Shown: piece by piece, positions 37,518 to 49,410 of the stretch
How the letters are laid out: the number at the start of each line of letters is the position of its first letter
Numbering within the stretch: the stretch's first letter is position 1
Source of the DNA: Paramecium tetraurelia
Lineage: Eukaryota; Ciliophora; Oligohymenophorea; Peniculida; Parameciidae
DNA length: 64,000 nucleotides
Assembly (NCBI RefSeq): GCF_000165425.1
Contig: NW_001799177.1
Span: 372,001 to 436,000 of the forward strand
Direction: 5' to 3'
Position numbers and translations under genes: made by a program
The notes under the pieces: model-generated
Told to the model about the DNA's origin: nothing
Databases searched by the model: none
The model's input: the letters and a program-made list of their open reading frames with translations, nothing else

Positions 37518-39573
37518 TCAAGCTTATAAAAATGATCTCTATTACGTGTATTTAATGAATGATTGTGTCAACTAGGTTTAATCTGTGTAAATGTAGAAAC
37601 TAATCTTATTTTAATACAGGGTTTGTTATTAAATCAAGTCTTACATAGGGGGGTATTGCATCAATGTTTATTCACATTATTGACCGCAGTAGATACTTTA
37701 AGAATATTAAATCGAATTGTAAGGGCCAATCTTCTTTAGTAAAAAATTAGTAATAGGTTGATTTAGTTGTAATTCCTAACTGTTGTTAAAATGAAAATCT
37801 TCATAAGTTTATGGATTCAAAATTAAATTGGTTTCTAATTTTAAATCAATCTTCTTGCTTGTCAAAAACGAAAACTCAAATTTGATAAGCTTTTAAACTT
37901 CTATTTTACTCTGACTCTATTGCGATTCATCAGCCACCTTTTTTATAAATTCTAAATCTTATTGGCATTTCTTTTCCAAGGTGTTATTATTTTGTAATGG
38001 ATTCAGATTCAATTCATTTGTAATATTCAGATTTATTGTTGAATTGGAATTTGCTTACTTCAAACATTATTCAAAAATGTTAACTATAATTTAGGAAAGG
38101 AATTTAGAGTTTACATTAACCTTAATATCCTCTAAATACAATTGGTAATGAAATTTCATTTTTTATTTCATACTCATATAGGAAAAGTGTTGTTACAAGT
38201 TAAAAAGAAAGGTTTTAATGTTGATTTTGCTATAAGCCGCCAAAGCATTGTTGATTGAAGCGGAATGAACAAAAAAGAAAAAGTTTTAAAACTGGTTCAT
38301 TATAGATAAATTCATGCATTTAATTTACCAAAATTTATGATTATCCAATGAACTCAGCTTTAATCCTATTATTTCTTTATAAAAATTTTAGTGTGCAACT
38401 GAAAGTTGATTGGAAGCATATTAAATGACTTTGCTTAAGAATCGTATTTGTTCTTCGCTTTTAGGCAATTGTTAAAGTGGTTTTTCTTCCTTAACGACAA
38501 TCAGTAAATAGTTCTTGCCATAATTCATAGATTTGATATCAATATTCACAATTATATTGCTTCCTTTGATTTAATTATAAAACACGCCTTCCATTTATTC
38601 AGTCTGTTCGTTAGATTATTATTGTTCATCTGAGGAATTTTATTTACACTTATAGAAGGCAAATTCTTCCAAGGTTTATTTCTTATTGCCTAGTCGTCTT
38701 ATAGACAATTCACTTGATTTTTAAATGTTTATGTTTTATAAATCAACACAAGTGGGTATTTAACCTTTGGGAACAACATAGGTGTTTCTCAACATTTCAA
38801 TTAAAGTTTTAGTATCTTCAACATTTAAGTTTGTTTGACTGATTTGATTTTGGAATTCCAGCTAGAAAGAATTGTTTCTGGCATTAAGACTTATTGCTAT
38901 AAAGGAATGTGGAATGTATCCCTGAGATATGTCTCTTATTATAAAATAGGTAATTACTTCAGTTTAAGATTGTAGATCATATACGAAAATGCCAAGCGAA
39001 ACATGAATTCGTTATAATGAGAATAGAGTAAAATCAGAAATTACGTCATGAATGTTAGAATGATGTTTCCAAAATCTTAGACAGTAAATAATCCTAAAAT
39101 ATAAAGTTAGACAGCTGGTACAATTAGTAGAGTCAGCATCCTCAATTTAATATGACTAAAGAGGAATTGGATTATTGCGATTATCGCTGTTGCCTATCCG
39201 TAAAGAAATTACTATCTTAAATATATTGATCAACAAATTACTTTTGCTAACTTTGAGATGCTATGTATAAGCTTATTGCTAAGGACAAGATATACATTAA
39301 AAAGTAATAGTACCCAACTTTTGAAGCAAATTTCTGAGCGTAAATCAAAGCTAAGAAAATGACTAGACTCGAAAATGCTAATATCACCATTACAACGATT
39401 TATCCTCCTTAGAGCAAATAAAATATGAAGAAGAAGATGCACAATAGCAAAATGGTTACATCTATGATCCTAAAGTATGATTGTCTGTATTTAATCATCT
39501 CAGACTCATAAAGATCCTCGTATTATTTGCTAATGAAACTTAGGGTCCATTTATTAAATGGTAAATTATTCAT
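37518..39573 (-). CDS. Multi-pass membrane protein with degenerate histidine-kinase-like module
   Basis: Product of 668 residues. About six transmembrane helices form the N-terminal 220 residues (VTILLLCIFFFIFYLLQGG, MYILSLAISLYIA, LTLLIVPAVQLYILGLF). A PAS-like segment follows (IPHSFIAISLNARNNSFQLE), then a helical pair where ciliate histidine kinases carry SHELRTP, but here it reads ASNQLSVAHQNFYKEI. A segment like the N box follows (FLSQIIVNIFEQCLKQANSN; active kinases have a NLLxNALKF pattern). The rest is Gln/Asn-rich with no clear G box. So the layout is that of a ciliate hybrid sensor kinase, but the phosphoacceptor His and ATP-binding motifs look lost. Two introns of 26 and 23 nt. It could instead be a diverged sensor of another type; the family call is moderate. 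Confidence 0.5.
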
Positions 39574-39583
39574 AATTATATGA

Positions 39584-40520
39584 TCAGCTGCATGACAAAG
39601 AATATAATAATATTATACTCAATCCAACTTAGACTCCTAGAAATCCATATCCGACCTTTCGACAAATACTCTCATAATCCCCACTCTAAGGCACTTCGAT
39701 CAGACTCATGGCTATAAACAATCCCCCCAAAAAACCTCCCAATTCGCCCAAATTGTCATAAAAACTATTTTATCCTGATCCAAAAGTGAACATCATTACA
39801 AATATTACCACCATAGCGACAAAACAAACTAAAGCACATTTCATATCTCCCAATGCATCTAATTTTTGCCAATATAAAATTATGTACTATTAAATATAAT
39901 TAATTATATACTCCTATCAAAAACCCTACACAAGCATAGATACAAGCAAAGGTTTCGGAATATGTCGTATATTTGCAAATGTTACACAAATCTCCAAATA
40001 TTGCACCACTTACACCTGCTCCAAAAAAAACTACCATTGTTAAATGCAATCCTTATGTGGCCTCTACGATTGAATAACAAATTATTATCATAAAGATTGC
40101 AATCACTAGATTATAGAAGTCTGTAACCAAGAATAAGGATGTCACCCATCTGAAAACCTCAAAGTTATATTTAACATCATTTGGATCATTTCCACCAAAA
40201 TCCTTCAATGTTTTCTAGTAAACTGATAAAAATCGATCCTATTTATTGACTCCTCCCACTCCTAGCATTGTGATATATAGAATTATAATCAGAGCTGAGA
40301 TTATTGTAGTAAACGAAATAGGTTTAAGTTTTGGACAGAACGATTTCTTCAGCATGTGAAAAAAATTCTCACCTCTTGGGTCTCCATCAATTCCTCCTAA
40401 TGGTTTTAGATGAAGTCAATTACCAAACATCGACATCATCTATGATCCTCCATTGCTCCTTATGTTCTGATAATTATCTTACTGGTCGTTGTCATCACCC
40501 AATCTGTGTATATTTGCCAT
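39584..40520 (-). CDS. Rhomboid-family membrane protein, probably protease-inactive
   Basis: Product of 294 residues with at least six transmembrane helices. Rhomboid landmarks: VFRWVTSLFLVTDFYNLVIA (cf. WRxxTxxFLHxxxxHLxxN), GVSGAIFGDLCN, a helix ETFACIYACVGFLIG where active enzymes have GxSGAxxGLLG, and DNLGELGGFLGGL where active ones have NxAHLGGxxxG. The serine position of the GxSx helix and the helix-6 His (Glu here) are both replaced, so this looks like a pseudoprotease of iRhom/derlin-like style. Two introns, 27 and 25 nt. Its stop is 10 nt from the start codon of the next minus-strand gene, an extremely tight head-to-tail spacing. Confidence 0.75.
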
Positions 40521-40758
40521 TTTATATTTAAATTATTCAATTTTATAGATTATTATAAATTATACAAATTATTAACTGATTATAGAAGCATGAAAAAGAA
40601 ATGTTAAAAATATTTATTATTCTAAATATTTTCTAATTTTTTATGAAAAACTAAAACTAAATTAAACCATAAATGTTATATAATATTTTGATAAACCATT
40701 GCAATATTTGTCCTACTTAAACATATATAGGGCTCTCATAATAATTAATTTAACTATT
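40521..40758. promoter_or_regulatory. Divergent promoter region
   Basis: 238 nt of AT-rich DNA between the divergent rhomboid and chromo-shadow-like genes. No motif is assignable. Confidence 0.4.
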
Positions 40759-41352
40759 ATGAATATAAAACATCCAGTTGAATTATTGAAGAAAAAGATC
40801 GATCCTGAAGCCATCATGTATAAGTTTAGATGGAGTAACAACTCAGTCTCAATCGAACCCATGACATAATTAACTCCTGAAATGCTGGTTCTAGTCCACG
40901 ATTACGAATTAAAACAATTAGGCCATGACCCTCAAGAACCTAAACCTCAAAAACACATTAAATAGGATACTTAACCAATAACTTAATTTGCCAATGGAAA
41001 AAAACCAGAGGAACAAAAAAGGGAAAAGAAATCAAATGAAAAAGTTGATAAAGCAGAAAAAGTTGTTGAAAAGCCTTAAGAAAAATAAAAACAATAATTA
41101 TCATAGAAAGATCTTGATAATGCACTTAATAATAATATAGGAAATGGTCCTCATAAGCCTCGAAAGAGTAAACCTTGCTAAGTGAAATAAGTTAGACATG
41201 ACAATGGAAGAGTAGATTTTTTGGTGTGTTTCGAAGATTCTGCTGATTAAAAGTGGATCTCATTAGATGAAATGAAAGAAAAGGCTCCTGTAGCCGTTTG
41301 CGAGTTCTTATTAGGGAAAGTGAAATATGGAGGGACAATGAACAAAAAGTGA
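40759..41352 (+). CDS. Chromo(shadow)-domain-like protein
   Basis: Intronless product of 197 residues. The N-terminal 60 residues contain a chromodomain-like strand pattern (MYKFRWSNNSVSIEPMTQL). A Lys/Glu/Gln-rich linker (VDKAEKVVEKPQEKQKQQ) follows. The C-terminal 60 residues (VDFLVCFEDSADQKWISLDE, then APVAVCEFLLGKVKY) resemble a chromo shadow domain: strands with V-F-L-V-x-F, an acidic turn, a Trp, and a final helix ending in the place of HP1 IxFYE. That would suggest an HP1-like chromatin adaptor. The similarity is by eye only; Tudor or related SH3-like barrels are alternatives. Confidence 0.5.
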
Positions 41353-41775
41353 TTGAGTAATTATCGTATTAAATAATTATCAATATTAATATAATATAAA
41401 TTTAACTTTTCTTGCTCTTTGAGATTATTAAATTTAAATTATATTTAGTAAACCAAATAATTAATATTTATGATAATATCGAGAAAAACAATAAAAATAA
41501 AAATTCAATAATCGTATAATCATTCCTATCACCTCAGATTTATGTTATTAAATATCGATTCATTTTCAATAAAAAAATAATTCATTCAATCTGAAAGAAT
41601 AATATAGGTTGAGTATAATTAAACATTTAGGTTGAAGAAAGAACTTAAATTATATAATATCTAAAGAACGATTAATTATAAAGGTGTTTTGAAATGTTAA
41701 TTTTTAAATGTAAATTATTAAAAATTGATAATAATAATAAAATATTTGAATCTCATTGATTTATCAGGAGTCATA
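41353..41775. other. AT-rich convergent spacer
   Basis: 423 nt between two converging genes. Long AT-only stretches, no protein-like frame, no recognised element. Confidence 0.6.
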
Positions 41776-42419
41776 TCAAAATTTAATTAAACTAGGAGAA
41801 GCATTTTTTCTGTTTACCAATTTAGAAAAGTCAATATATCTTCTTTAGAAATTAGGTCTTTTTTAATTATTAAGTACTTCAATTTTAAATACGTTTGTGC
41901 CACTTTGCCGTCATCTATTTGATGATTGTATTTGGGTCTTTCTTTATTATATGTAGCTTTAGTATAATTAACAAAGCAAATAGGTTTAGGTTTTTAGTAA
42001 TCGGCAACTGGATCATGAAGAACTTATAAAGTGAACCAAGGTTTTCTCTTGGTTTACTTGTTTAAGGGGATAGGTTTCTGAATTGGTTCCCAGGATAGAG
42101 AAATGTTGAGTCCTTGTTATTGAGAAATGTCTCTCTTCTCATCAAAGATAGTGACCCTAGGCTTGCAATTAAATGATATAGAGGGAGTACGCGGGCGTAT
42201 AAATTTCCAATTCGAATCAGAATTTTAATCAATTCTGGTTTTAAAACAGGGAATGGAGACAAACTCTCTTCCTGCTGTTGTATGAAAATGTTGGCTAAAT
42301 GATTTTAATGGTGTAATATCCTCATCTTTTTAAATAGATTCTATGGGTCTATCGACTTTTAGAATTTAACCTAGAGATTTGTCAAGAAGTATTTATTTAA
42401 TTTTTGATTTTTCTAACAT
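41776..42419 (-). CDS. Hypothetical basic protein
   Basis: Unrecognised product of 205 residues starting MLEKSKIKQILLDKSLGQIL. Rich in Lys, Pro and aromatic residues (KPWFTLQVLHDPVADYQKPK), with no hydrophobic segment. One 26-nt intron close to the 3' end yields the C-terminus TFLNCLIKF before TGA; without it the frame runs on into AT-only sequence. The start codon lies 24 nt from that of the divergent AP-3 gene, so the two share a minimal promoter. A cytoskeletal or ciliary role is possible but unsupported. Confidence 0.55.
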
Positions 42420-42443
42420 TAAAAATAATATAATTTACGTGTT

Positions 42444-44469
42444 ATGCTATCTGTGCTTCCAGATAAAATTGGCAAAGCATTTGGAAATGGTACACTTTCG
42501 ATATCCTCAAACAGAAACAATAAATTGGCTGAACTTATCAATTCTAAATACACTGAAGATCTGGTTGAAGCAATCAGAATTTTGTATTGCGTATCCATCT
42601 TATTTATAAATGTAGTAATATTTACAAAACAAAGATCTAACTCTATATATGTCTAGAATAATTAATTTACTTCCAAGAGAGGATCTTGAATTAAAGAGAT
42701 TATGCCAAATATTGATTAGTGAATTTGCAGCTTAGGCAAATGCAAGAACAAGCAAATCTCAAGGGGATGTCCTAATATTGGCTACTGCTCCTATTTTTAA
42801 GGATTTAACTAATTTAAACACGTCAATAAAATTAAATGCTCTGAAAACATTGTCAAGTTTGAGAATCTAAGAACTCACTCCAATGTTATTCACAGCAATA
42901 AGAAAGATATAAGCAGATAAAAATCCATTGGTAAGAAGAAGTGTTGCATTATCAATTCTGAAAATGCATGATTTGTGTAGTGATGATGTTTAGCCTGATG
43001 ATTATAATGATATTATCAATTTTCTGCTTAAAGACACTCATCAAACAAGACTATATGCTATCTATGTGATTTTCAAAATTACGGGAGATCTTTCAATATT
43101 ACATAAATATTATTTTTAACTTATCAAAGATTTGTTAAATTTTAATAACTTTGATTTGGAAAGAGCACTCCAATTATTATATTAATATAGTGTAATGTAC
43201 TTCAAAGAAGGAGATAAAGATCTAATCAAATTATTGGATGCTTGTGAAATCCTTCTAAGATTACCTTATCCAGGCATCGTTTTAGCAATATCTAGATTAT
43301 ATCTTTAGTTCCCACAAGAATCAAGAATTAAGAAACTTATCAGAACTGTTGTTAAATTTTTAAATATAGGATCTGAATCCAAATTTATAATCCTTTAGAT
43401 GTTACATCAATTAGCTCTCTCATATCCTTAATATGTGAAAGAACATTATAGAGCACTTTCTATCCTTTAAATCGAAAAACTATATTGTAAATTACTTAAA
43501 TTAGAAATTCTATCCTTATTGATAGATGAGAATAATTTTAATAATATTCTAGAAGAATTGTTATATTAAGCTAGATCTAATTAGCCATAATTGGTAGCTG
43601 TTGCTGTTAAGCTATTATCAAAAACAACGATTAAATTCCCAAAATTCATTAAGCGTACTATTAAATCTCTTCTTGATATTCTAAAAACGGGTAGTTCTGA
43701 TACTAAAAATCATGTGGTCGCTTCTTTTTGTAATTTGATTAGCACTTAAGATAATAAATTACCTCTTCTAGCTATTTGCCTTTAAAATATAGATGATATT
43801 AGTGATATTAGATATAAGGCTACTGTTATTAAGCTTCTAAGATAGGAGATTGAGTAAATACCTACCATTGCTGCTGAAAACTTAAGAAAATTATCATTAA
43901 ATTTTTCTTAATAACATGAAAATGTTAAATATGAAGTAAGCCTATTTCTTATTTTATAGATTTTATTGCTTAGTCATTAATTATAAACTATTCATTAAGA
44001 ATAATAAGTTGAATTACTTCATTAATACATAATGACTCTAGCCAAATTTGACTCAAGCCTCTTGGTTCGAGATCTATTTAGAACATTAGCAAAATCTGTG
44101 GATTTTAAGGAAGACAATGTTTAAGAAGAAGAAAAAAGTTCTGCCCCTCCTGTAGAAACCTAAAAACTTCCTATCGGATCATTATCGCATTTGGTTGGTA
44201 TACATTTGCCTGGGCTTAAGTTGCCAACCTATTTAAACGAAGATACAAGTGAGAAAAGAAAGGCTGAAATAATAGTAGCACCTTAAAAAGTTGAATAACC
44301 TTAATAACAATAATAACAACAATAATAAAAATAATAACCACAATCCTAAAAATAACAATAAACATAATAAGTTGAAAATAAAAAAGAAGTTCTCAAAAAA
44401 GTAGAAGAAGATGTTAAAAAGCATTATTAAAATTTAGATTAAGTTTTAAATGACTTCTTTACCGATTGA
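42444..44469 (+). CDS. AP-3 complex beta subunit (adaptin)
   Basis: Large adaptin trunk of the AP-3 coat, which sorts cargo to lysosome-related organelles. Product 666 residues: N-terminal KIGKAFGNGTLSISSNRNN, then armadillo-like helices with beta-adaptin signature (LATAPIFKDLTNLNTSIKLN, ALKTLSSLRIQELTPM, KNPLVRRSVALSILKM). The trunk is followed by a poly-Gln hinge (about 44280-44370, encoded by CAA/TAA/TAG mixtures) and a short coil. The C-terminal ear domain is absent, so it is shorter than animal AP3B (over 1,000 residues). One intron at 42591-42615 (25 nt). AP-3 rather than AP-1/2/4 is preferred from the N-terminal part; this choice is moderate. Confidence 0.78.
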
Positions 44470-44528
44470 TATTATTAATTTATGTATGCTAAGTATTATC
44501 AAAGTAATAGCTAATTTTTAATTATATA

Positions 44529-47500
44529 TCAAGAACATTCTCTAATAAAAATCTTTGATTCAGAAAGAATTATAATATCTTCTTCTCTATATTGCTGATC
44601 AAAGATTTCTTCAGGGAGGATGAAAATCTAACCATATTGATATTTAATACTTGATATGAATTTTGTTACTGATGAGTTATTTATTAAACATTCCAGATCA
44701 CTTGCAAGTTTTCAAATTAAGCTGCAATAACCTTATTTTTTTTATCCATCCTAACATGTTAAAAATTTGGATAATTATATATTCCCATCAAAATCAAATC
44801 TTCAGGGTGTAACTAAATTATAATTGGAGATGGCTTCATATCTAACTTTTACTTATAACCATTCTAATGATTTGTTATTATTTACTAATATTGGATATAT
44901 TAAGAATTATTAATTATGATAAACCTATTTTACGACTTATATTTTACTGTTCATCTGTACTTAATACAATATCTTGGATAAGATCTCCTAATCCTTCGAA
45001 AGTATTTACTTATTTCATCGTTTAAATATTATCAAATACAAGCACTAAACCTTAAAATTTGCCTATAATAATAGATCCATTAATCGAGCATCTTATAATT
45101 TGGTAGTTATCAATCAAATTTTAATCTATTTCATTAACTAATAATATCAATTTTAATTTTACTTTTTTAAATAGATTTCCCCTCAATTAAAACATATACT
45201 GATTAATTACCTAATAATATAAATTACTTTTCATAAGAGCAAACATCTGCAATCTAAAAATTTAATTTAATAATATCGTGAGTTTCAGTTCCTAAATCAA
45301 TTATGTGTAATACATATTAAAACTATATATATAAAACTAACTTTTTAGAATTACTGTCAAAATATGTTTTATCAAATTTAATATGTTAATTAATTTAATA
45401 GGTTCTATTATAATTGATAAATGAAATCGTTTTATCTTCTAAAATTATTAGAGTATCAGCTTCATTTTATAAAATCTTTTTAGTAGTTGCCTTCTTTAAA
45501 CCTCCTTTTATTGTAGATAGATCATCTTTATAAATGTATTTCTTTTATTTTTTAAATTAAACTTATTAGTTATACGATTCATTTACATTAATCGTAGTTA
45601 TTGAAATTTAACTAAATGAAGAAGAAGTCTCTAATAATAAGTTTTGTTTCTTTCTCATGCTTATTTTTGATTTCGATAAAATTGAAGCCATAGATTTAGC
45701 TCCATCTAAAGTATCAAATTTCAAATATAAAACAATCTAATTTTATCCATCAAAATTAACCCAACTTAGAAAGTTCTCAATTGTATCTACTTAAAAATTG
45801 GCTAAATCTTTTATCGATTAAATTAATAGTAATTGTCTATCTTAATTGTATAGTTCTATCCTACTCTCTGTATTAGATGCAATATTTAAAGTCATAATGA
45901 CCAAAGGGCTTATTAGCCTTATTTCTGCCGATGATGTGTAGAGTATATATAATTTACCTGCATAAATTTATTATATAGAGTTATCGTCTTGCTGCAAAAG
46001 GTAATTGATAACATCTCCTATAGTTTCTTAATCTAAAATAGTTCTAGTAGTTGATAATGATAAAATTGATCTATCTACTCTCATGTAGGTGTTATTCATT
46101 TATTTTTAGTGTACTTAAATAGGCATCTCAAATTTGGAGCATTACTTTGAAGGAATCAAATTATCTAGTTCAGTTATACTTTTTGGGAGGGCCTTTTTGG
46201 TTTTTTGAATCCAAATTAATTTATTTAAATACAATTTAAAATTTAAAATTTTTAAATTGTCTTATTTTGTGTTTTTTGGGAAATGGATCCTTACACTCCA
46301 TTTAATGCCTTTAATGTCTCTATTTTTAAGTTTAACTGATACATCAAATCTATACTAAACTCATCTATAGAATCGTTTAACGGTTAATATTGTATTGATT
46401 TAAAAAATGAAATATTAAAATAAAAGTCTCCTTCCTTTGAACCAACTGCGTTATTATAAGATTTAGAGGCTCTGTGTAATCGAACAATCAGAATATGATC
46501 AAACTCATCATTTGTTAATTTATCAAACACAAATTCTGAATTGGATGATCTAAGCATATCAAAATTTAAATACAATTTTGTATATTTGGCTTCATCTTAT
46601 TTAAAGATTGTTCCTAAAATTACAAAATCAAAAATCTCTTATTCTACTAATGGTTATTATGTTCCTACGACTTTATTGAATATATCCTTAATAAATTGCA
46701 TTTTAATATTATAATCATTTTTTAATTTTCCAAATAGTAAAAATATAAATTAATCGAGCATGCATTAATAAATTTTTCTGGACAACATTCATCTAATTTT
46801 GATCTAATTTTCCTCCTGGGGGGGACCATGGTTTAGCTTTAAAGTTAAGTAAGATCTAGATTTAAATAGATATATTATTTACTTTAAAACAATCATTAGA
46901 ATTCGATTTGAATGCATAATATAAAGGTGATAACTATTTATTATCTAATGCTTCAATATTACTGCAATTTTTAATTAATAATTTAACCAAAAGTGCATTA
47001 TTACAAATACAAGCAATATGTAATGGAGTTTACCCATCTTTGTTTCTGCTATGAACCAGATATGGATCTTCTGATAAAGTATTAATTATCTTATCATAAT
47101 TGCCTTCAATTATTTGTTCATAAAATGAGTTATTATACTTGATTGGGTATTCAAACCAGAAATTCACTCGACATTTATATTTGGCTACAAATAAAACCTG
47201 TTTGAGAATATTTATAAATCTCTCTCGTACTTTGTGAGAACAACTAATGAGTCTAGTCCTTGATTTAAGCATTTTATGAGATGTAATTGGCACTCTTTTT
47301 TTGCTTTATTCATTGGTAAGATGTTAAATCTATTAAAACACAGATTTAAATGTAGATTATTTCATATTTACCATATCATTTATTTGGTTATCATATTTTT
47401 TCTCTGGTACAAGTTATTTATTTGATTAATGAAATTGAAATCGAATTTATTAGTTTTGAATTGATTTAATTTAAGCTGTAACCATTTCTTTATCTACATC

Positions 47501-47938
47501 TTCAGCATAAATCTAATTGTCTTACCTAGATAAACTTCTTTTATGGATTAAGTTACAAATCTCATAATTCGATAAAAATCTACTTAATCTTCTTCTTGAT
47601 TATTCATCAATATAATCTTCTCGAAATTACTTTTTATTTGTTAATCTTTTGAAACCTAGCTAACTTAGTTAGTTTATCTAGATTATCTTGCTGTTTTAAT
47701 TTAGGATTCATATCCATCAACAACAGAATNNNNNNNNNNNNNNNNNNNNNNNNNNNNNNNNNNNNNNNNNNNNNNNNNNNNNNNNNNNNNNNNNNNNNNN
47801 NNNNNNNNNNNNNNNNNNNNNNNNNNNNNNNNNNNNNNNNNNNNNNNNNNNNNNNNNNNNNNNNNNNNNNNNNNNNNNNTAGGATTATTTTGGTTTATCT
47901 CCCCAAGTATAGTAAAAGTATTTTTAATGAGTTTCCAT
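44529..47938 (-). CDS. Ankyrin-repeat plus beta-propeller (WD40-like) protein, interrupted by an assembly gap
   Basis: The start is read as METHQKYFYYTWGDKPKQ at 47938, then 150 N, then a continuous frame through a basic region (SHKVRERFINILKQVLF) into ankyrin repeats (GQTPLHIACICNNALLVKLL). A middle domain follows, then a C-terminal repeat region with propeller-like strands (DLGTETHDIIKLNFQIADV, GKFQGLVLVFDN), ending REECS-like at TGA 44529. Introns include about 27 nt after the ankyrin repeats and 23 nt near 46340. The exon structure in the last 500 bases is uncertain (a 34- or 40-nt intron). Two one-base A-run excesses (plus-strand T-runs 46718-46723 and 45163-45168) break the frame but flanking sequence stays coding, so they look like assembly errors. 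No family name can be given. Confidence 0.55.
47730..47879. other. Assembly gap (150 N)
   Basis: Run of N within the first exon region of the ankyrin/propeller gene. Its true length is unknown. Confidence 0.99.
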
Positions 47939-48429
47939 ATCAATCTTATAAATAAAAAATAAATAACATATGTATTAAAAGTATAATTAAGTTAAACAAA
48001 ATAAATTATAGATCAGATTAATTTAAGATAAAGAGTGATCTCTAATATAAAAAATACAGCTAAATTACTTTTGCAAAGTGACCAAAAATTTAGTTACATA
48101 AATGAAACTCCATTAATATTATTTGAGAAGCATAGATCCATATAAGAGCTGAGAAAATATAACTGCTAACAAGAATAAAATTTAATTAAGCTAAAACTAT
48201 AGGTGATTTACTATTAAATAAGGCTTTAAACTATAAGATAGTTTTACATTAAAAAGGTACATTTATGAAGTAGATATCAATAGAAAAAGTTTTGATAAAA
48301 TTATATGTCGCTTTGGAAATATTTTATAAACCAAAATAATTTTATATTTAAGATAGTTAGGAATTAATTGATGGAATGCACTTTTAAGCATTAGAGATTC
48401 TTTGATTTAAAATATCAAGGAATTTAGAT

Positions 48430-49360
48430 AAATTTTAATATTGATAAAATTAGGAGTAATAAATAATTAAATTATAATTATTAGATAATTCTAATGGTGA
48501 ATAGTTTTTTTGATTAACAAGTCTACTCAACCAATAATGTGAACTTCAGAAACTTACTTATTTATTATCTATATAACTATATTTATCAAAGTTAATTCAT
48601 ACTCTAGAAAACTTAAAAATAAGAATTGGCAACTATAATTATGTAAAACTAAAAGCATTTCAAAAAAAAGAAAATAGAGTCAAGTATTCAGATAAGATAA
48701 AATGTTCAATTACTATAAGGATTATATAAGTCATGAAGTAAGCAATCCAAAGATTTTTATTAATTTCTAAATTCGTTTTTAGAATGATTCCTAATTTAAG
48801 GATAGTAGAATGTAATATAATTTTATAAAACTTTGCATCCTTGTACTTTACTATATAAGAAGGTTATTACGGATTATTGGACATTCCATTGGTAAGTGTA
48901 GCTCATAATTCGTATCTTCCTAATGAATCGACCCATTAATTTACACTTATTTTAGACATGGATGAAACATTGATTCATTTTGTCAATTAGACAAAAAGTA
49001 TGAGATTGGAGTATTTACTGCTGGATTAAGAGATTATGCAAATTGGGTTCTTGACTAAGTCGCTTTTAATAAATAAATCTAATTTAGATTATATCGATAA
49101 CATGCCATGTAATATCAATAACACTTTGTAAAGACTTATCAAGACTGGGAAGAAGCATAGCTAAATGCATAATAATAGATAAAATAGCAGCTAACTATCA
49201 ACATTAAGAAGAAAATGAGATTTAAATTAAGATTTGGTGCAACGACCCTGAGGATAAAGAATTGGTCAAAGTAGGAGCAATTTTAAGACAACTAGCAAAA
49301 GGTAATTGTGAGGATGTCAGAGATGCTCTTCAAATGTATAACAAAGCTTATGTATAGTGA
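48430..49360 (+). pseudogene. Decayed CTD/FCP1-type (NIF) phosphatase
   Basis: The region contains the DxDxT phosphatase signature (LILDMDETLIHF, near 48950) and downstream family motifs: KKYEIGVFTAGLRDYANWVL, FRLYRQHAM, KDLSRLGRSIAKCIIIDK, IKIWCNDPEDKELV and VRDALQMYNKAY, ending at TGA 49358-49360. About 20 residues normally found between the DMDET strand and KKYEIGVF (the RPxxxEFL helix) are missing, together with a frame change; a second frame change falls between RQHAM and KDLSRLG. The N-terminal part (about 48540-48940) is open (KLTYLLSIQLYLSKLIHTL), but no clean start or intron set joins it. Intact relatives dephosphorylate the RNA polymerase II tail or similar substrates. It is either a pseudogene or badly assembled; no intron with GT-AG ends explains the shifts. 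Confidence 0.65.
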
Positions 49361-49410
49361 TTCTCTTTATCTAATTAATAAATATCTAAATAAAAATTAA
49401 TTAACTAACA

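Noticed and set aside
44240-44400. Minus-strand Leu/Phe-rich frame in this stretch
   Set aside because: It is the antisense shadow of the poly-Gln hinge of the AP-3 beta subunit.
47030-47293. A start of the ankyrin protein at GTG (47293)
   Set aside because: The frame is open upstream through ATG codons to 47938, across the N gap.
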